This document shows, piece by piece, positions 1-9,526 of a DNA stretch of 64,000 nucleotides. Within the stretch, counting starts at the first letter, position 1. Each line of letters begins with the position of its first letter. The stretch spans positions 124,001 through 188,000 of the forward strand of contig CALKCK010000025.1 in NCBI GenBank assembly GCA_938083195.1. Direction: 5' to 3'. The notes beneath the pieces are model-generated. The model saw only the letters and a program-made list of their open reading frames with translations. It did no database searches and was not told the DNA's origin. A program made the position numbers and the translations under genes. This stretch comes from an uncultured Pirellulaceae bacterium (GTDB lineage Bacteria; Planctomycetota; Planctomycetia; Pirellulales; Pirellulaceae).

Positions 1-798
1 CAGGAAATTAATGGAGTCGCCAAGGTCTTCTGCCCACCCTTGGGGGCGTGCTACGAGTGCGCAATGACCGAAAATGATTACCGTCTGATTTCCCTTAGAT
101 ACAGCTGCCCACTGCTCCGCAAAGAAGATATCCAACAAGGTAAAGTCCCAACCTCGCCAACGATCGCTTCCATCATTGGAGGTCTCCAAGTCCAAGAAGC
201 ACTTAAACTGATCCACGATTTGCCCTCGGCAGAAGGATCGGCCTTAGTCTTTAACGGGCTTTCAAATAATTTTTATCAAACTCGATATCCGAGGCGACCT
301 GATTGCTTGTCTCACGAGACATACGACGAGATCATTGACCTGCCATTGATGGCCAAGACTGCGACAGCCGACGAACTATTTGTTCAATTGAAAAAGACAA
401 TAGCTAGCCAGGACCTAACCGACAGCTCTTGGCAAATCATAATGGATCGAGACTTCCTAATTTCACTCAACTGCCGAACCTGTGGCATCGAAAGACAGGA
501 ACAGATTCCTTTGAGCAGGGTGTCCGCTGAACAGGGCATTTGCCATACATGTGGAGAAGTCTGCCACCCGCTCACAACCAGTGAAATTGAATGCGATTCC
601 GAATTAGCCAAAAAGACTCTGTTTGACTTGGGCATCCCAGAATACGACATCATTAAAGTCTCAGATGGGCTGGAAACACTTTTTGTCAAATTACAAAATG
701 ACTCACCTCAACTATCCCGTCATGCCGTAAAAGTAAGCAGCCAGCCAACCAATCGGACTGGCTCAACTAGCGCTACATTTCAATGCAAGGAATGTTAG
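1..798 (+). CDS. E1-like (ThiF/MoeB/UBA family) adenylyltransferase, C-terminal part, 5' partial
   Basis: The reading frame is open from base 1, so the gene starts outside the window; a TTG at 40 is not a credible start because the family sequence continues upstream of it. The visible part holds the CYEC cysteine pair, then the ThiF/E1 helix segment around SPTIASIIGGLQVQEALKL, which is typical of the end of the adenylation domain of MoeB, ThiF and ubiquitin E1 enzymes. A second cysteine cluster follows (CRTCG, CHTCGEVC), probably a zinc ribbon partnering CYEC. E1-like enzymes adenylate the C-terminus of a ubiquitin- or ThiS-like protein. The ATP-binding half is not visible, so activity cannot be judged. 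The next gene starts 2 bp after this stop and encodes a JAMM protease, followed by a RING-like protein, which points to a ubiquitin-like conjugation locus rather than thiamine or molybdopterin synthesis. Confidence 0.85.
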   Translation, partial: QEINGVAKVFCPPLGACYECAMTENDYRLISLRYSCPLLRKEDIQQGKVPTSPTIASIIGGLQVQEALKLIHDLPSAEGSALVFNGLSNNFYQTRYPRRPDCLSHETYDEIIDLPLMAKTATADELFVQLKKTIASQDLTDSSWQIIMDRDFLISLNCRTCGIERQEQIPLSRVSAEQGICHTCGEVCHPLTTSEIECDSELAKKTLFDLGIPEYDIIKVSDGLETLFVKLQNDSPQLSRHAVKVSSQPTNRTGSTSATFQCKEC

Positions 799-800
799 CC

Positions 801-2252
801 ATGGATGAAGAAATTCAACTTGGTGAAATGGCGATGGCTCAGCCAGAGACCTCTCTTCGCCCCGATCAAGACGCCCATTTTTCAACAAAAATTGTTGGTC
901 AAACCGCTTCAGATGACCTGGCGATTTTCGTTGATCTCGATGTCCAACGCGACATGGAAGCCCACGCTTTAAGTAACACGAATGTCGAATTAGGCGGAGT
1001 GTTGATGGGTAGGCAGTTCATCGATCACGCTGGCAAACCATTTGTGATCATCTCGGATTGCCTGAGAGCGACTCATTTTGAAGCCACCAAAGGCACATTC
1101 AAATTCACACACGAGACCTGGCGGGAAATAACACGTCAACGAGAGGGATTTCGACCTGATTTAGAAATGGTTGGCTGGTATCACACGCATCCCGACTGGG
1201 GTGTTTTCTTGTCCGGCATGGATCTCTTTATCTGCAATAACTTCTTTAATCGAGCACTCGATGTGGCGTTAGTGATCGACCCCTGTAAACAGGAACGAGG
1301 CTGGTTTCACTGGACTGACAATTCCCCCCCAAAAAAACGTCAGACAAGCGGATTCATTTTAACCACGAACCGTCTGAGATTTGAGGAACTAGAGCAATAC
1401 GCAAATTTCTACAACAAGGAGCCCGTCTTGAATCAAGATCCTCGATATTCACACCCAAACACAAACCTCACCCCAATGGTGATGATGGAAAACCGCAGAC
1501 CCATTTCTGAAATCTCCATCGCAGCAATGTTGGTAATGCAGTGCATCTTCTTCTGTTTTTTTGCCTACACTCTGTGGAATAACGATCACACAAGCAAAGT
1601 CGAACCAATTCCCGTGACTCAAGCGGCGGCGGCAAACTCCCAACCCGACGCCACGCTCTCTGCCAAAGAGAATGCGTACCGAGAGATCCTCACAGCCATC
1701 GTGTCCCACGAAACTGGTTACCCGCAACTTGTTGACCAATACACCGAACTTCAAATCTCTCAAAGCCAACTCCAATCGAGCTATCAAAACCAACAGTTGT
1801 TGATTAAAAATTTAAACAGCAAAAATTCAGCCTACCAAATTGCCCTCGACCAACAGCAACAAGCGCACACTCAAAAATTAGCTGAAATATTTAAAACGCA
1901 TGAAAAAGCAAAAGACGAATTGGAAAAGAGGTATCAACAATCATCCAATCCAGCCGAAGAATCGAAACTTCTGAGTTCATTAATGGATCGCATAAATCAA
2001 ATTCCTGCACCATGGTATTGGGCGATCTTTGGAGGAACTGGCCTCGCAACACTGGCAGCTGGTTTCTTTTTGAATCAATCAGTCCGAAAGAAAAAACTCG
2101 ATGACGCATTGGCTCCATCACGCAAACATCAGCGTTCTGAAGAATCAGCGAACTTGACTCGTCCCTCTCATGAGACGAATCCCAAATCCCCAGCCTCGTC
2201 CTCCAATGCAAGTGAAATGTTTTTTGTAGGCCATCCAAAAAACACCCATTGA
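801..2252 (+). CDS. Membrane-anchored JAB/JAMM (MPN) metalloprotease
   Basis: Counting from an in-frame ATG at 783, the JAMM zinc signature is complete: Glu69, His134 and His136 (HTHPDWG), Ser144 and Asp147. JAMM peptidases of this kind cleave isopeptide or peptide bonds after ubiquitin-like tails. After the roughly 200-residue MPN domain come a hydrophobic segment (about 246-265), a Gln-rich region likely to form a coiled coil (about 325-385), a second hydrophobic segment (about 411-430) and a polar Ser-rich tail. Two membrane passes would leave the protease domain and the tail on the same side. ATG codons lie at 783, 792 and 801; 801 is chosen because AAGGA sits 9 nt before it. The gene follows the E1-like gene by 2 bp, so the two are probably cotranslated. 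Expected role: precursor processing or deconjugation of a ubiquitin-like protein at the membrane (inference). Confidence 0.85.
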   Translation: MDEEIQLGEMAMAQPETSLRPDQDAHFSTKIVGQTASDDLAIFVDLDVQRDMEAHALSNTNVELGGVLMGRQFIDHAGKPFVIISDCLRATHFEATKGTFKFTHETWREITRQREGFRPDLEMVGWYHTHPDWGVFLSGMDLFICNNFFNRALDVALVIDPCKQERGWFHWTDNSPPKKRQTSGFILTTNRLRFEELEQYANFYNKEPVLNQDPRYSHPNTNLTPMVMMENRRPISEISIAAMLVMQCIFFCFFAYTLWNNDHTSKVEPIPVTQAAAANSQPDATLSAKENAYREILTAIVSHETGYPQLVDQYTELQISQSQLQSSYQNQQLLIKNLNSKNSAYQIALDQQQQAHTQKLAEIFKTHEKAKDELEKRYQQSSNPAEESKLLSSLMDRINQIPAPWYWAIFGGTGLATLAAGFFLNQSVRKKKLDDALAPSRKHQRSEESANLTRPSHETNPKSPASSSNASEMFFVGHPKNTH

Positions 2253-2318
2253 GAGCTGACGGACAAACAACTGCAGTCTTAAGCAAACATCACCTTTTGA
2301 ATCAGAACTGATCCCAAT

Positions 2319-2344
2319 CACTGCCAATTAACACTGCCAATTAA
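2319..2344. repeat. 13-bp tandem duplication
   Basis: Two perfect copies of CACTGCCAATTAA lie head to tail in the spacer between the JAMM protease gene and the RING-like gene. Similar 13- or 17-bp duplications occur in other spacers of this window. Confidence 0.9.
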
Positions 2345-2365
2345 CGCTCCAGGAAAGAATATTCA

Positions 2366-3121
2366 ATGTTGAAACAATTTGGGAAATGGAATCGCGTCTA
2401 CTCCCAACTTGAAGGGCATTTTGTTGGTAAAAGTAAGACTGGAGGGGCGACCTACGGTTGGGGGTTTGTAAAACCGACACTTGCATTTGACTATGGGCGA
2501 ACCAGTTGCCTTCTTCATAGCCAAACCAATTCCGTTTTTAAAACTGGCAAACTCACACAGATGGCAATGCTTTGGCCCGACCCAAATCTCAAGCTGCAAA
2601 TCACAACTCTAGTTAACTCAAAAATGGAACGAGGCGCTAAGGAAATCCTTCCGTTTGAATTTAAAGAGATAGCATTCAACTCCCGATTCTCCGTCCGAAC
2701 CAATCAGTTAGAGGCAGCGAACAAAGCCCTAAATTACAACGTCCAAAGTCTCTTGATCCGACTTTTAATGTCAACTTACCCTCATGAACTCAACATCTCG
2801 ATCAAACGAGGAAAGTTAATCATCCAAAAACCTGGGTTCCTGAAGGATCTCATGCCATTAGATAACTTCATCCGTTACTCACTCGATATATTCGATCAGT
2901 TGATGCTCATTTCAACGGATGGACTTGATTTTTTAAATGAGAACAATGCTACCATTCTCGAGTCGATCACCTGCCCAATCTGTAGTGGACGAATCACGGA
3001 ACAAATGGTGCTGTGCAAAAGATGCAAAACCCCCCACTGTCGAGATTGCTGGGAGTACAACCGGCAATGCGCTACATTTGCCTGCCAAGGGACATCTTAT
3101 TTTGCAACCGCCGAAGTCTGA
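2366..3121 (+). CDS. Protein with C-terminal prokaryotic RING-like zinc domain (putative E3-like component)
   Basis: 251 residues. The C-terminus carries eight regularly spaced cysteines: C203, C206, C217, C220, C225, C228, C235 and C240, in the arrangement CPIC-x10-CKRCKTPHCRDCW-x6-C-x4-C. This matches the cross-braced pattern of prokaryotic RING fingers, in which CxxC-GTPxHxxCW is usual; here the usual ligand His is Cys225, so all eight ligands are Cys. The N-terminal 200 residues show no motif I recognise and no membrane segment. The gene follows the E1-like and JAMM genes on the same strand after a 113-bp spacer that contains a 13-bp tandem duplication. In such loci RING proteins are proposed to help transfer the ubiquitin-like protein; that role is inference. 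A simple zinc-binding scaffold role cannot be excluded. Confidence 0.8.
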   Translation: MLKQFGKWNRVYSQLEGHFVGKSKTGGATYGWGFVKPTLAFDYGRTSCLLHSQTNSVFKTGKLTQMAMLWPDPNLKLQITTLVNSKMERGAKEILPFEFKEIAFNSRFSVRTNQLEAANKALNYNVQSLLIRLLMSTYPHELNISIKRGKLIIQKPGFLKDLMPLDNFIRYSLDIFDQLMLISTDGLDFLNENNATILESITCPICSGRITEQMVLCKRCKTPHCRDCWEYNRQCATFACQGTSYFATAEV

Positions 3122-3184
3122 ACGAATTGGCTGCTATTCAAAACGTAATGCAGGACAGAAACGCCCCTCAAACCCCTGATAAAC

Positions 3185-4816
3185 TCAATCCCCATCAACG
3201 AATAGAGAAACAAACTCAAAATTGCTTCCATCGAACAACCCCTGATCACTGATCTTGAGCGATGGGATGACGAGCAATGCCATGAAGGAGAGCGTCATGA
3301 ACGGAGCTCTCAACTTTGATCCCAACTGCTTTACTTTTTGATCTAGTAAACTGTAATGGCCCGCAACTGCCTCGCACGGTTCCATCGAGAGCAGACCTGC
3401 GACAGGGAGGGGGAGTATGAGTTGTTCGCCCTCATCTACTACGACAAGGCCCCCACGCTGTTCAATGACGGCGTTAATGGCCAGCAACAAATCTGTATCA
3501 TTCGCACCAACCGCGATAACATTATGAGAATCATGAGCCACCGAAGAGGCAAACGCCCCGGCCTTCAACCCAAATCCGGAGACAAACCCAATCGCTGGCT
3601 CAACGTCGGCATAACGATTGACAACTGCAATTTTCAAAAGATCTCTTTCGGGATCGGAAATAGCGAAACCGCCGTCAGTCTTGCAATGTTCAATGGAGGA
3701 CTGCGTTACCAACTGGCCATCGATCGCGTGAATGACTCGAATTTTTTCCGACGACGCCTCAATTTGCAATTGAGTAAGTTGGATTGGGCCTGCATCGAAA
3801 CGGTTAATTGACTCCGGCACCGCACCCGGCATCCGGCAAGCACCATCCTTAGCCACCAAAACACCCTCTAGATAGGTTTCAAGCACTCTAAATTCAACGA
3901 GATCCTCAACCAGGATGAAGTCTGCCGGATCCCCGACCCGCAACAAACCGACGTCTAAACCATAGTGCTCAACTGGGTTTACACACGCCGCCTGTAGGAC
4001 ATTCATCAATTCCCGCCCTTCGCAAATGGCCCTTGCGACTAGTCGATCAATGTGACCCAGTAATAATTCGTCAGGGTGCTTGTCATCGCTGCACAACATG
4101 CAATCTGCGGGGAACTCATCGATGAGTGACTGCAAAGCGTCAAAATTACGAGCGGCCGACCCTTCCCGAATTGCAATTTTACATCCCGCTGCAATTTTCT
4201 CGAGCGCTTCCGGTTTTGAATAACACTCATGATCAGTTGTGATTCCAGCGCGAATATAGTTAACCGCATCCTCCCCGCGAAGACCCGGCGCATGACCATC
4301 AATTGGCTTACCCATTTTTTTCGCAGCCTCAATCTTCGCCATCACCTCGCTGTCGCCATTTAGCACACCTGGGAAATTCATTACTTCACTCAGGTAACCA
4401 ATCCTAGGATCCTTCAATAACTGCAGCACTTCTGAGGAGTTTAGCGTGGCACCCGCAGTCTCAAAACCAGTTGCCGGCACACAGGAGGGAGCCCCAAAAC
4501 AAAACTTGAATTGAGTTTGCTCCGCATTACGAAGCATCAATTCGATCCCTGGCAGACCGCATACATTCGCAATTTCATGAGGATCGGATACAGTTGCAAC
4601 CGTGCCATGAGTAACAGCGACTCGCGCGAATTCGCTCGGCAACAGCATCGAACTCTCAATATGAATATGAGAATCGACAAACCCGGGCATGATAAATCCC
4701 TGGGCACTTTCAATCCTTCGAATGCCCTCAATTCTTCCTTGGGAAACCGTTATTTCGGCGGGAAACACAGACCGTCGATGTACATCGACAAGATTCTTCT
4801 GAAGCGTGAAATTCAT
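3185..4816 (-). CDS. ade: Adenine deaminase
   Basis: 543 residues of the amidohydrolase superfamily; converts adenine to hypoxanthine and ammonia in purine salvage. Metal-binding and catalytic motifs are present in order: DSHIHIES (His50, His52), DGHAPG (173-178), DHE (195-197) and the family-typical SDDKHPDEL (243-251). A second amidohydrolase-like beta segment closes the protein. Length is slightly below the usual 560-600. The ATG at 4816 is preceded by GGAGG about 6 nt upstream. The Nudix gene lies 118 bp upstream on the same strand, so the two may be cotranscribed. Its 3' end converges with the RING-like gene, leaving only a short spacer. Confidence 0.95.
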   Translation of the reverse strand: MNFTLQKNLVDVHRRSVFPAEITVSQGRIEGIRRIESAQGFIMPGFVDSHIHIESSMLLPSEFARVAVTHGTVATVSDPHEIANVCGLPGIELMLRNAEQTQFKFCFGAPSCVPATGFETAGATLNSSEVLQLLKDPRIGYLSEVMNFPGVLNGDSEVMAKIEAAKKMGKPIDGHAPGLRGEDAVNYIRAGITTDHECYSKPEALEKIAAGCKIAIREGSAARNFDALQSLIDEFPADCMLCSDDKHPDELLLGHIDRLVARAICEGRELMNVLQAACVNPVEHYGLDVGLLRVGDPADFILVEDLVEFRVLETYLEGVLVAKDGACRMPGAVPESINRFDAGPIQLTQLQIEASSEKIRVIHAIDGQLVTQSSIEHCKTDGGFAISDPERDLLKIAVVNRYADVEPAIGFVSGFGLKAGAFASSVAHDSHNVIAVGANDTDLLLAINAVIEQRGGLVVVDEGEQLILPLPVAGLLSMEPCEAVAGHYSLLDQKVKQLGSKLRAPFMTLSFMALLVIPSLKISDQGLFDGSNFEFVSLFVDGD

Positions 4817-4934
4817 CGCAACCTCCGAACTTCACAACGACTTCCCAAACACGATCCGCTCGATGGAACTGGCAAAGTCGCAAAAAAGAAATCGAATGAC
4901 CAATCGTCAGACAAACTCGCTGGACTTCGGTACA

Positions 4935-5381
4935 TCAAACACTGCCTCGGACTCTATCGCCGATTGAATTCCAATACTCTTCTAGGTGATGCAGTAATGG
5001 GTCAATCGTTTTTTTCTGAATTTGATGAGGCGGCGTCCAAGAGACCCACTCAAACCCCTCATGCTCCGTTGGCTTAATTTCAACCGGTTCCAACAATTTG
5101 GCAAGATAAATAATCAATTTCTTTTTTTTGATCACTCCACCATTTTCATCATATTTAACGACATACTTGTTTTTAAACTTAAAGTGCTCGTCCATCAAAA
5201 CCTGTTCTGCTCGAATTCCAGTTTCCTCTTCAAGTTCTCGATAAGCACACTGAAGATTGGTTTCACCATCGTCCACATGCCCCTTCGGCAGGTCCCAACG
5301 ATCCGCATGTCGCATTAACAGAAAAGATGGACTAGGATCTTCTCGATAAATCAAGAATCCGCAAGATTTTACTTTAGCCAT
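4935..5381 (-). CDS. Nudix hydrolase, Ap4A-hydrolase-like
   Basis: 148 residues with a perfect Nudix box at residues 34-56 (GHVDDGE, then REL-EEETGI), which binds Mg2+ and cleaves nucleoside diphosphate-X bonds. The preceding RWDLPKGH and the overall size fit bacterial bis(5'-nucleosyl)-tetraphosphatase of the NUDT2 type, so dinucleoside polyphosphates are the likely substrate, although Nudix substrates cannot be fixed from sequence. An AGAGG motif lies about 9 nt before the ATG. It is divergent from the cobalamin adenosyltransferase gene, with 63 bp between starts, and upstream of the adenine deaminase gene. Confidence 0.9.
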   Translation of the reverse strand: MAKVKSCGFLIYREDPSPSFLLMRHADRWDLPKGHVDDGETNLQCAYRELEEETGIRAEQVLMDEHFKFKNKYVVKYDENGGVIKKKKLIIYLAKLLEPVEIKPTEHEGFEWVSWTPPHQIQKKTIDPLLHHLEEYWNSIGDRVRGSV

Positions 5382-5444
5382 GGCGAGATCCTCTTAATAT
5401 CCGACCCAAGAAATTAATGACCCAAAAAGTCGTTTAGGAATTCG

Positions 5445-6008
5445 ATGAAAATTTATACTAAAACCGGTGACCAAGGCGAAACCGGATTACTCGGTGGAGT
5501 TCGTGTCTCAAAATCTCATTCAGCAATCAAAGTCTGTGGTTCAATCGACGAAATCAACTCTTTTATTGGTTTGGCGCGAGTTGAAAATCAGTCAGAATCA
5601 CTCAATCAACTTCTGACGCAGATCCAGCATGACCTATTTGACCTCGGTAGTCGAGTCGCTGCCTGCCTGAGCAGTACCGACCGCGTTCCCAACTTCCCAC
5701 TTGAACGAGTCGCAGAATTAGAAAAAGCGATCGATCAATGCGATGAAGAACTCGCTCCATTAAAAGCTTTCATACTCCCTGGCGGCGGGCGCACTGGCAG
5801 TACGTTGCATCTTGCCAGATCCGTCTGCCGTCGCGCCGAACGACAACTGGTAGAATTAATGAACTCCAAAGTAGAAACCGATTTATCACTTGAACTTATC
5901 TATCTCAACCGCTTAGGCGACCTACTTTTTGTGTTGGCGAGATACACAAACCAGCTCGACCAATGCCCAGAAACTGAATGGAATGTCGGGCGGAAGGACA
6001 AATCCTAA
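5445..6008 (+). CDS. ATP:cob(I)alamin adenosyltransferase, PduO type
   Basis: 187 residues. The N-terminal KTGD-GETGLLGG loop (about 6-18) and the later RSVCRRAERQ and YLNRLGDLLFVLAR helices are hallmarks of PduO-type enzymes, which adenosylate cob(I)alamin to coenzyme B12. No cobalamin riboswitch is recognisable in the 63-bp upstream spacer, and no B12-dependent enzyme is adjacent. An AGGA motif precedes the ATG. Confidence 0.93.
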   Translation: MKIYTKTGDQGETGLLGGVRVSKSHSAIKVCGSIDEINSFIGLARVENQSESLNQLLTQIQHDLFDLGSRVAACLSSTDRVPNFPLERVAELEKAIDQCDEELAPLKAFILPGGGRTGSTLHLARSVCRRAERQLVELMNSKVETDLSLELIYLNRLGDLLFVLARYTNQLDQCPETEWNVGRKDKS

Positions 6009-6136
6009 AAAAAAGATTCACACCTTGAAAATACAAACCTGTCTTCGTTGGCTAAGATTCCAGCCTTGCCAGCATCGCAATGGCTGATTTCCCATAGATA
6101 ATCGTGCGTCCAAGGATTTCCACCTCACGGACGTGA

Positions 6137-6643
<507 letters not shown>

Positions 6644-6799
6644 TGAACGATCTTCCAGAGATCGATGGAATAAAATAAGCAACAGGGCCTCGCGACCGAC
6701 CACACGCGTCGCCCTCGGCTTAATTTTCCGCCAATTTGTTTGAGCCATCCAAACAACTTACTCCAAACTGTAATCCTTGATGACTAACCATCCCTTGCG

Positions 6800-9469
6800 A
6801 TGGAAAGAGCTAATCCCACCATGACCAATGGAATCGGCATTCGCCCTAACGTTCTCGAATCCCGCGAGCGGTGGAAATCGAGCCTGGTCGATATTCGGGA
6901 ATTACATGACCAAGGAGCGTCCGGTCGAGAAACTTGCCACCTCATTTCCGATCTGCTCGACTCAATCCTAATTAAGATTTACGAAAAAGCTCTCGCGGAA
7001 ATTTCACCCGGACTCGCTTCTCGGATTAGCCTCGTTCTTCTAGGTGGTTGCGGACGGCGGGACGTTGCACCGTTTTCCGATGTCGACCTGATGGTCCTTT
7101 ATCAAGGCAGTTTAACTGATGACATTGTTGAATTTTCGCGCCGAATCTCCCAAGACATAACCGACTCTGGCTTTCAATTGGGCTACAGCCTTCGTACTCC
7201 CCGCGACGCCTGCAGCATGTCTCTTAAAGATGCTTATATTTTTTCCTCGCTAACCGAAGCTCGGCTGCTGGCTGGTAATGAGGAGTTGTTTCGATACTTT
7301 GCCGGGCGATTTAAACGAATCACCAATCGAAAAACGTTTAACATTATCAAAGCGATTATCGCAGCCCGAGAAAAAGAACGGGTCGAGTTTGGCGAAACCG
7401 TCTACTTACTTCGTCCAAATGTCAAAAAATCTCGCGGCGGATTGCGAGACATTCACCTCGTCCGTTGGCTGGGCTATGTTCAATTTGGCGAGACCGATAT
7501 CAACCGCCTCCTCGCGAAAGGCGCGCTATCAACAGCGGATTCGACGCAGCTCAACAATTCCAGCGAATTCTTGTTAAGAGTTCGCAATGAAATGCATTTC
7601 CATGCAAATCGCGCGAACGATGGACTCGGCCGAAATGAGCAAGTCCGGTTAGCCGAGCGATTTGGCTTTTTGGGAGATGACGCGTTGCTTTCCGTCGAGG
7701 AATTCATGCGTCAATATTTTCGCTACACAAGCCGAATTCACTATATCTGCGAACATTTCGTAGCGAAAAGTACAAGCCGCAAAAAAGCTCAAGCGGTGAC
7801 GCTTTTAGAACCCTTAGTCACGCGTCAAATTGACGATCATTTCCGCATGGGCGCCACCCAGATCGGAGTCACCAAACCCCATTTGGAATCTGTTAAAAAA
7901 AACCTTGAACAGGTTCTAAGATTAATGCAACTGGCATGTCTTCACGACAAAACCATCGAACACGATACGTGGATCGCCATTCGACATGAGATGCTCAAGA
8001 ATCCGGATATCAAATTCACTCGCGAGAGTGCTCGTCGATTCATGGCGTTACTTTCCAATACCCACGGACTCGCCTCTCAATTACGACGTCTCCATGAAAT
8101 GAAAGTTCTATGGAAAATCATTCCGGAGTTCGAACATGCACGCGGTTTGCTTCAATTCAATGAGTATCACAAATACACGGTCGATGAACACTCAATGCAG
8201 GCCCTCGAAAATTTGACAAAATTTGCCGATGCTCAGAACACAGTGGGGGCTACCTACCGAAACATTCGCGAAAAAAACATCTTGCACCTGGCGATCCTCC
8301 TGCATGATTTGGGGAAAGGATTCCACGAGGATCACAGCGAGGTTGGACGACGGATCGCGGCGTCCACCGGCGAACGTTTTGACTTAACCGAAGACGAAAC
8401 AGAAACGATTAAATTCCTCGTTCACAACCACCTCGTCATGTCGCACTTAGCGCTCCACCGAGACACTAATGACGACGAGATGGTCGCCGAATTTGCTTCC
8501 AACGTTGGCTCTGTCCAAATGCTCTCCATGCTCTATGTCCTTACCTGTGCGGACATCTCTGCCGTCGGGCCGGGAGTTTTAAATCCATGGAAACAAGGAT
8601 TGCTGACGGGCTTGTACAAGCGTGCTAAGAGCGTCTTGTCCGGCGAAAATGAAAATCTTGAAAAAGAGCGATTCGATGGCGTTTACAACTTAGTCGCCGC
8701 ACAAGCTGAAACGGAGGATGGGAAGGCTTGGCTAAGAAATAAAGTGGAAACCCTTCCTAGTAGCTATTGCGAATCCCACGCACCCGAAACGATCGCGACT
8801 CGACTGAATGAAATACGGCGAGTTAATCCTCGCGAAGCGATCTGCGACATTAGTCGTTTAGAAAAATCGAAGCTGTACGAAATTTGTATCGGCAAAGTAT
8901 CAAGTCGAAGAACTGGAATTTTCTACAAAATCACCGGCATGCTCAGCAGCTTAGGCCTGCAGATCCGTGCGGCAGACATCAAACCCATGGGGGACTCCTT
9001 AGTCTTCTACTGGATTCAGTTCGAAGACAAACAGTTTTCTAAACCGAATCAGGCACGCTACGACGACATTAAACAACGAGCCCTCGACTTAGTTTTAGAA
9101 GTTGATGAGAATCCGCCACGATTTCCAGCGAAATGGCAAAAAGAAGAGAGCGCGGCTCTCAAGTTGTCACGCCCAGAGATTCGCGTAAAAATCGACAATG
9201 AAACCGTTAGCTCTGCCACCATTATTGATGTTTTTGCTTATGACAAGTCAGGTTTGCTGTATAAATTAACAAAGAAGATCCACCGCCTAGGCCTCGATGT
9301 GACGTACGCGAGGATTTCCACCTACGCTCATCAAGTCATTGATGTTTTTTATGTAACCGATGAACAGGGAAACAAGATTCGCAACCGCAATCAACTCCAA
9401 CTCATCAAAAATGAATTGCTCCAAGCAACGCGGAATTTCCTCGAACCCCCTGAATCTACCGACCCGTAG
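6800..9469 (+). CDS. glnD: [Protein-PII] uridylyltransferase / uridylyl-removing enzyme
   Basis: 889 residues with the full bifunctional architecture: a nucleotidyltransferase domain with GG (82-83) and the Asp94/Asp96 pair of PFSDVDLMVLY; an HD phosphohydrolase domain with LLHDLGKG around residue 502; and two C-terminal ACT domains (about 695-770 and 800-880) that sense glutamine. It uridylylates PII under nitrogen limitation and removes the group when glutamine is high. It lies next to glnB, whose Tyr51 is its target. An ATG at 6821 is an alternative start; neither has a strong ribosome binding site. Confidence 0.96.
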   Translation: MERANPTMTNGIGIRPNVLESRERWKSSLVDIRELHDQGASGRETCHLISDLLDSILIKIYEKALAEISPGLASRISLVLLGGCGRRDVAPFSDVDLMVLYQGSLTDDIVEFSRRISQDITDSGFQLGYSLRTPRDACSMSLKDAYIFSSLTEARLLAGNEELFRYFAGRFKRITNRKTFNIIKAIIAAREKERVEFGETVYLLRPNVKKSRGGLRDIHLVRWLGYVQFGETDINRLLAKGALSTADSTQLNNSSEFLLRVRNEMHFHANRANDGLGRNEQVRLAERFGFLGDDALLSVEEFMRQYFRYTSRIHYICEHFVAKSTSRKKAQAVTLLEPLVTRQIDDHFRMGATQIGVTKPHLESVKKNLEQVLRLMQLACLHDKTIEHDTWIAIRHEMLKNPDIKFTRESARRFMALLSNTHGLASQLRRLHEMKVLWKIIPEFEHARGLLQFNEYHKYTVDEHSMQALENLTKFADAQNTVGATYRNIREKNILHLAILLHDLGKGFHEDHSEVGRRIAASTGERFDLTEDETETIKFLVHNHLVMSHLALHRDTNDDEMVAEFASNVGSVQMLSMLYVLTCADISAVGPGVLNPWKQGLLTGLYKRAKSVLSGENENLEKERFDGVYNLVAAQAETEDGKAWLRNKVETLPSSYCESHAPETIATRLNEIRRVNPREAICDISRLEKSKLYEICIGKVSSRRTGIFYKITGMLSSLGLQIRAADIKPMGDSLVFYWIQFEDKQFSKPNQARYDDIKQRALDLVLEVDENPPRFPAKWQKEESAALKLSRPEIRVKIDNETVSSATIIDVFAYDKSGLLYKLTKKIHRLGLDVTYARISTYAHQVIDVFYVTDEQGNKIRNRNQLQLIKNELLQATRNFLEPPESTDP

Positions 9470-9526
9470 GTTGACCAGGGTGCAGGGCTCCCCTTTAACT
9501 ACTTCTCCCTTAGATCTCGAAATTCA

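Noticed and set aside
3356..3811. Plus-strand open frame inside the adenine deaminase gene
   Set aside because: It is a shadow of the minus-strand gene and has no recognisable protein sequence.
5382..5444. Cobalamin riboswitch before the adenosyltransferase gene
   Set aside because: The spacer is only 63 bp and lacks the B12-box type sequence.
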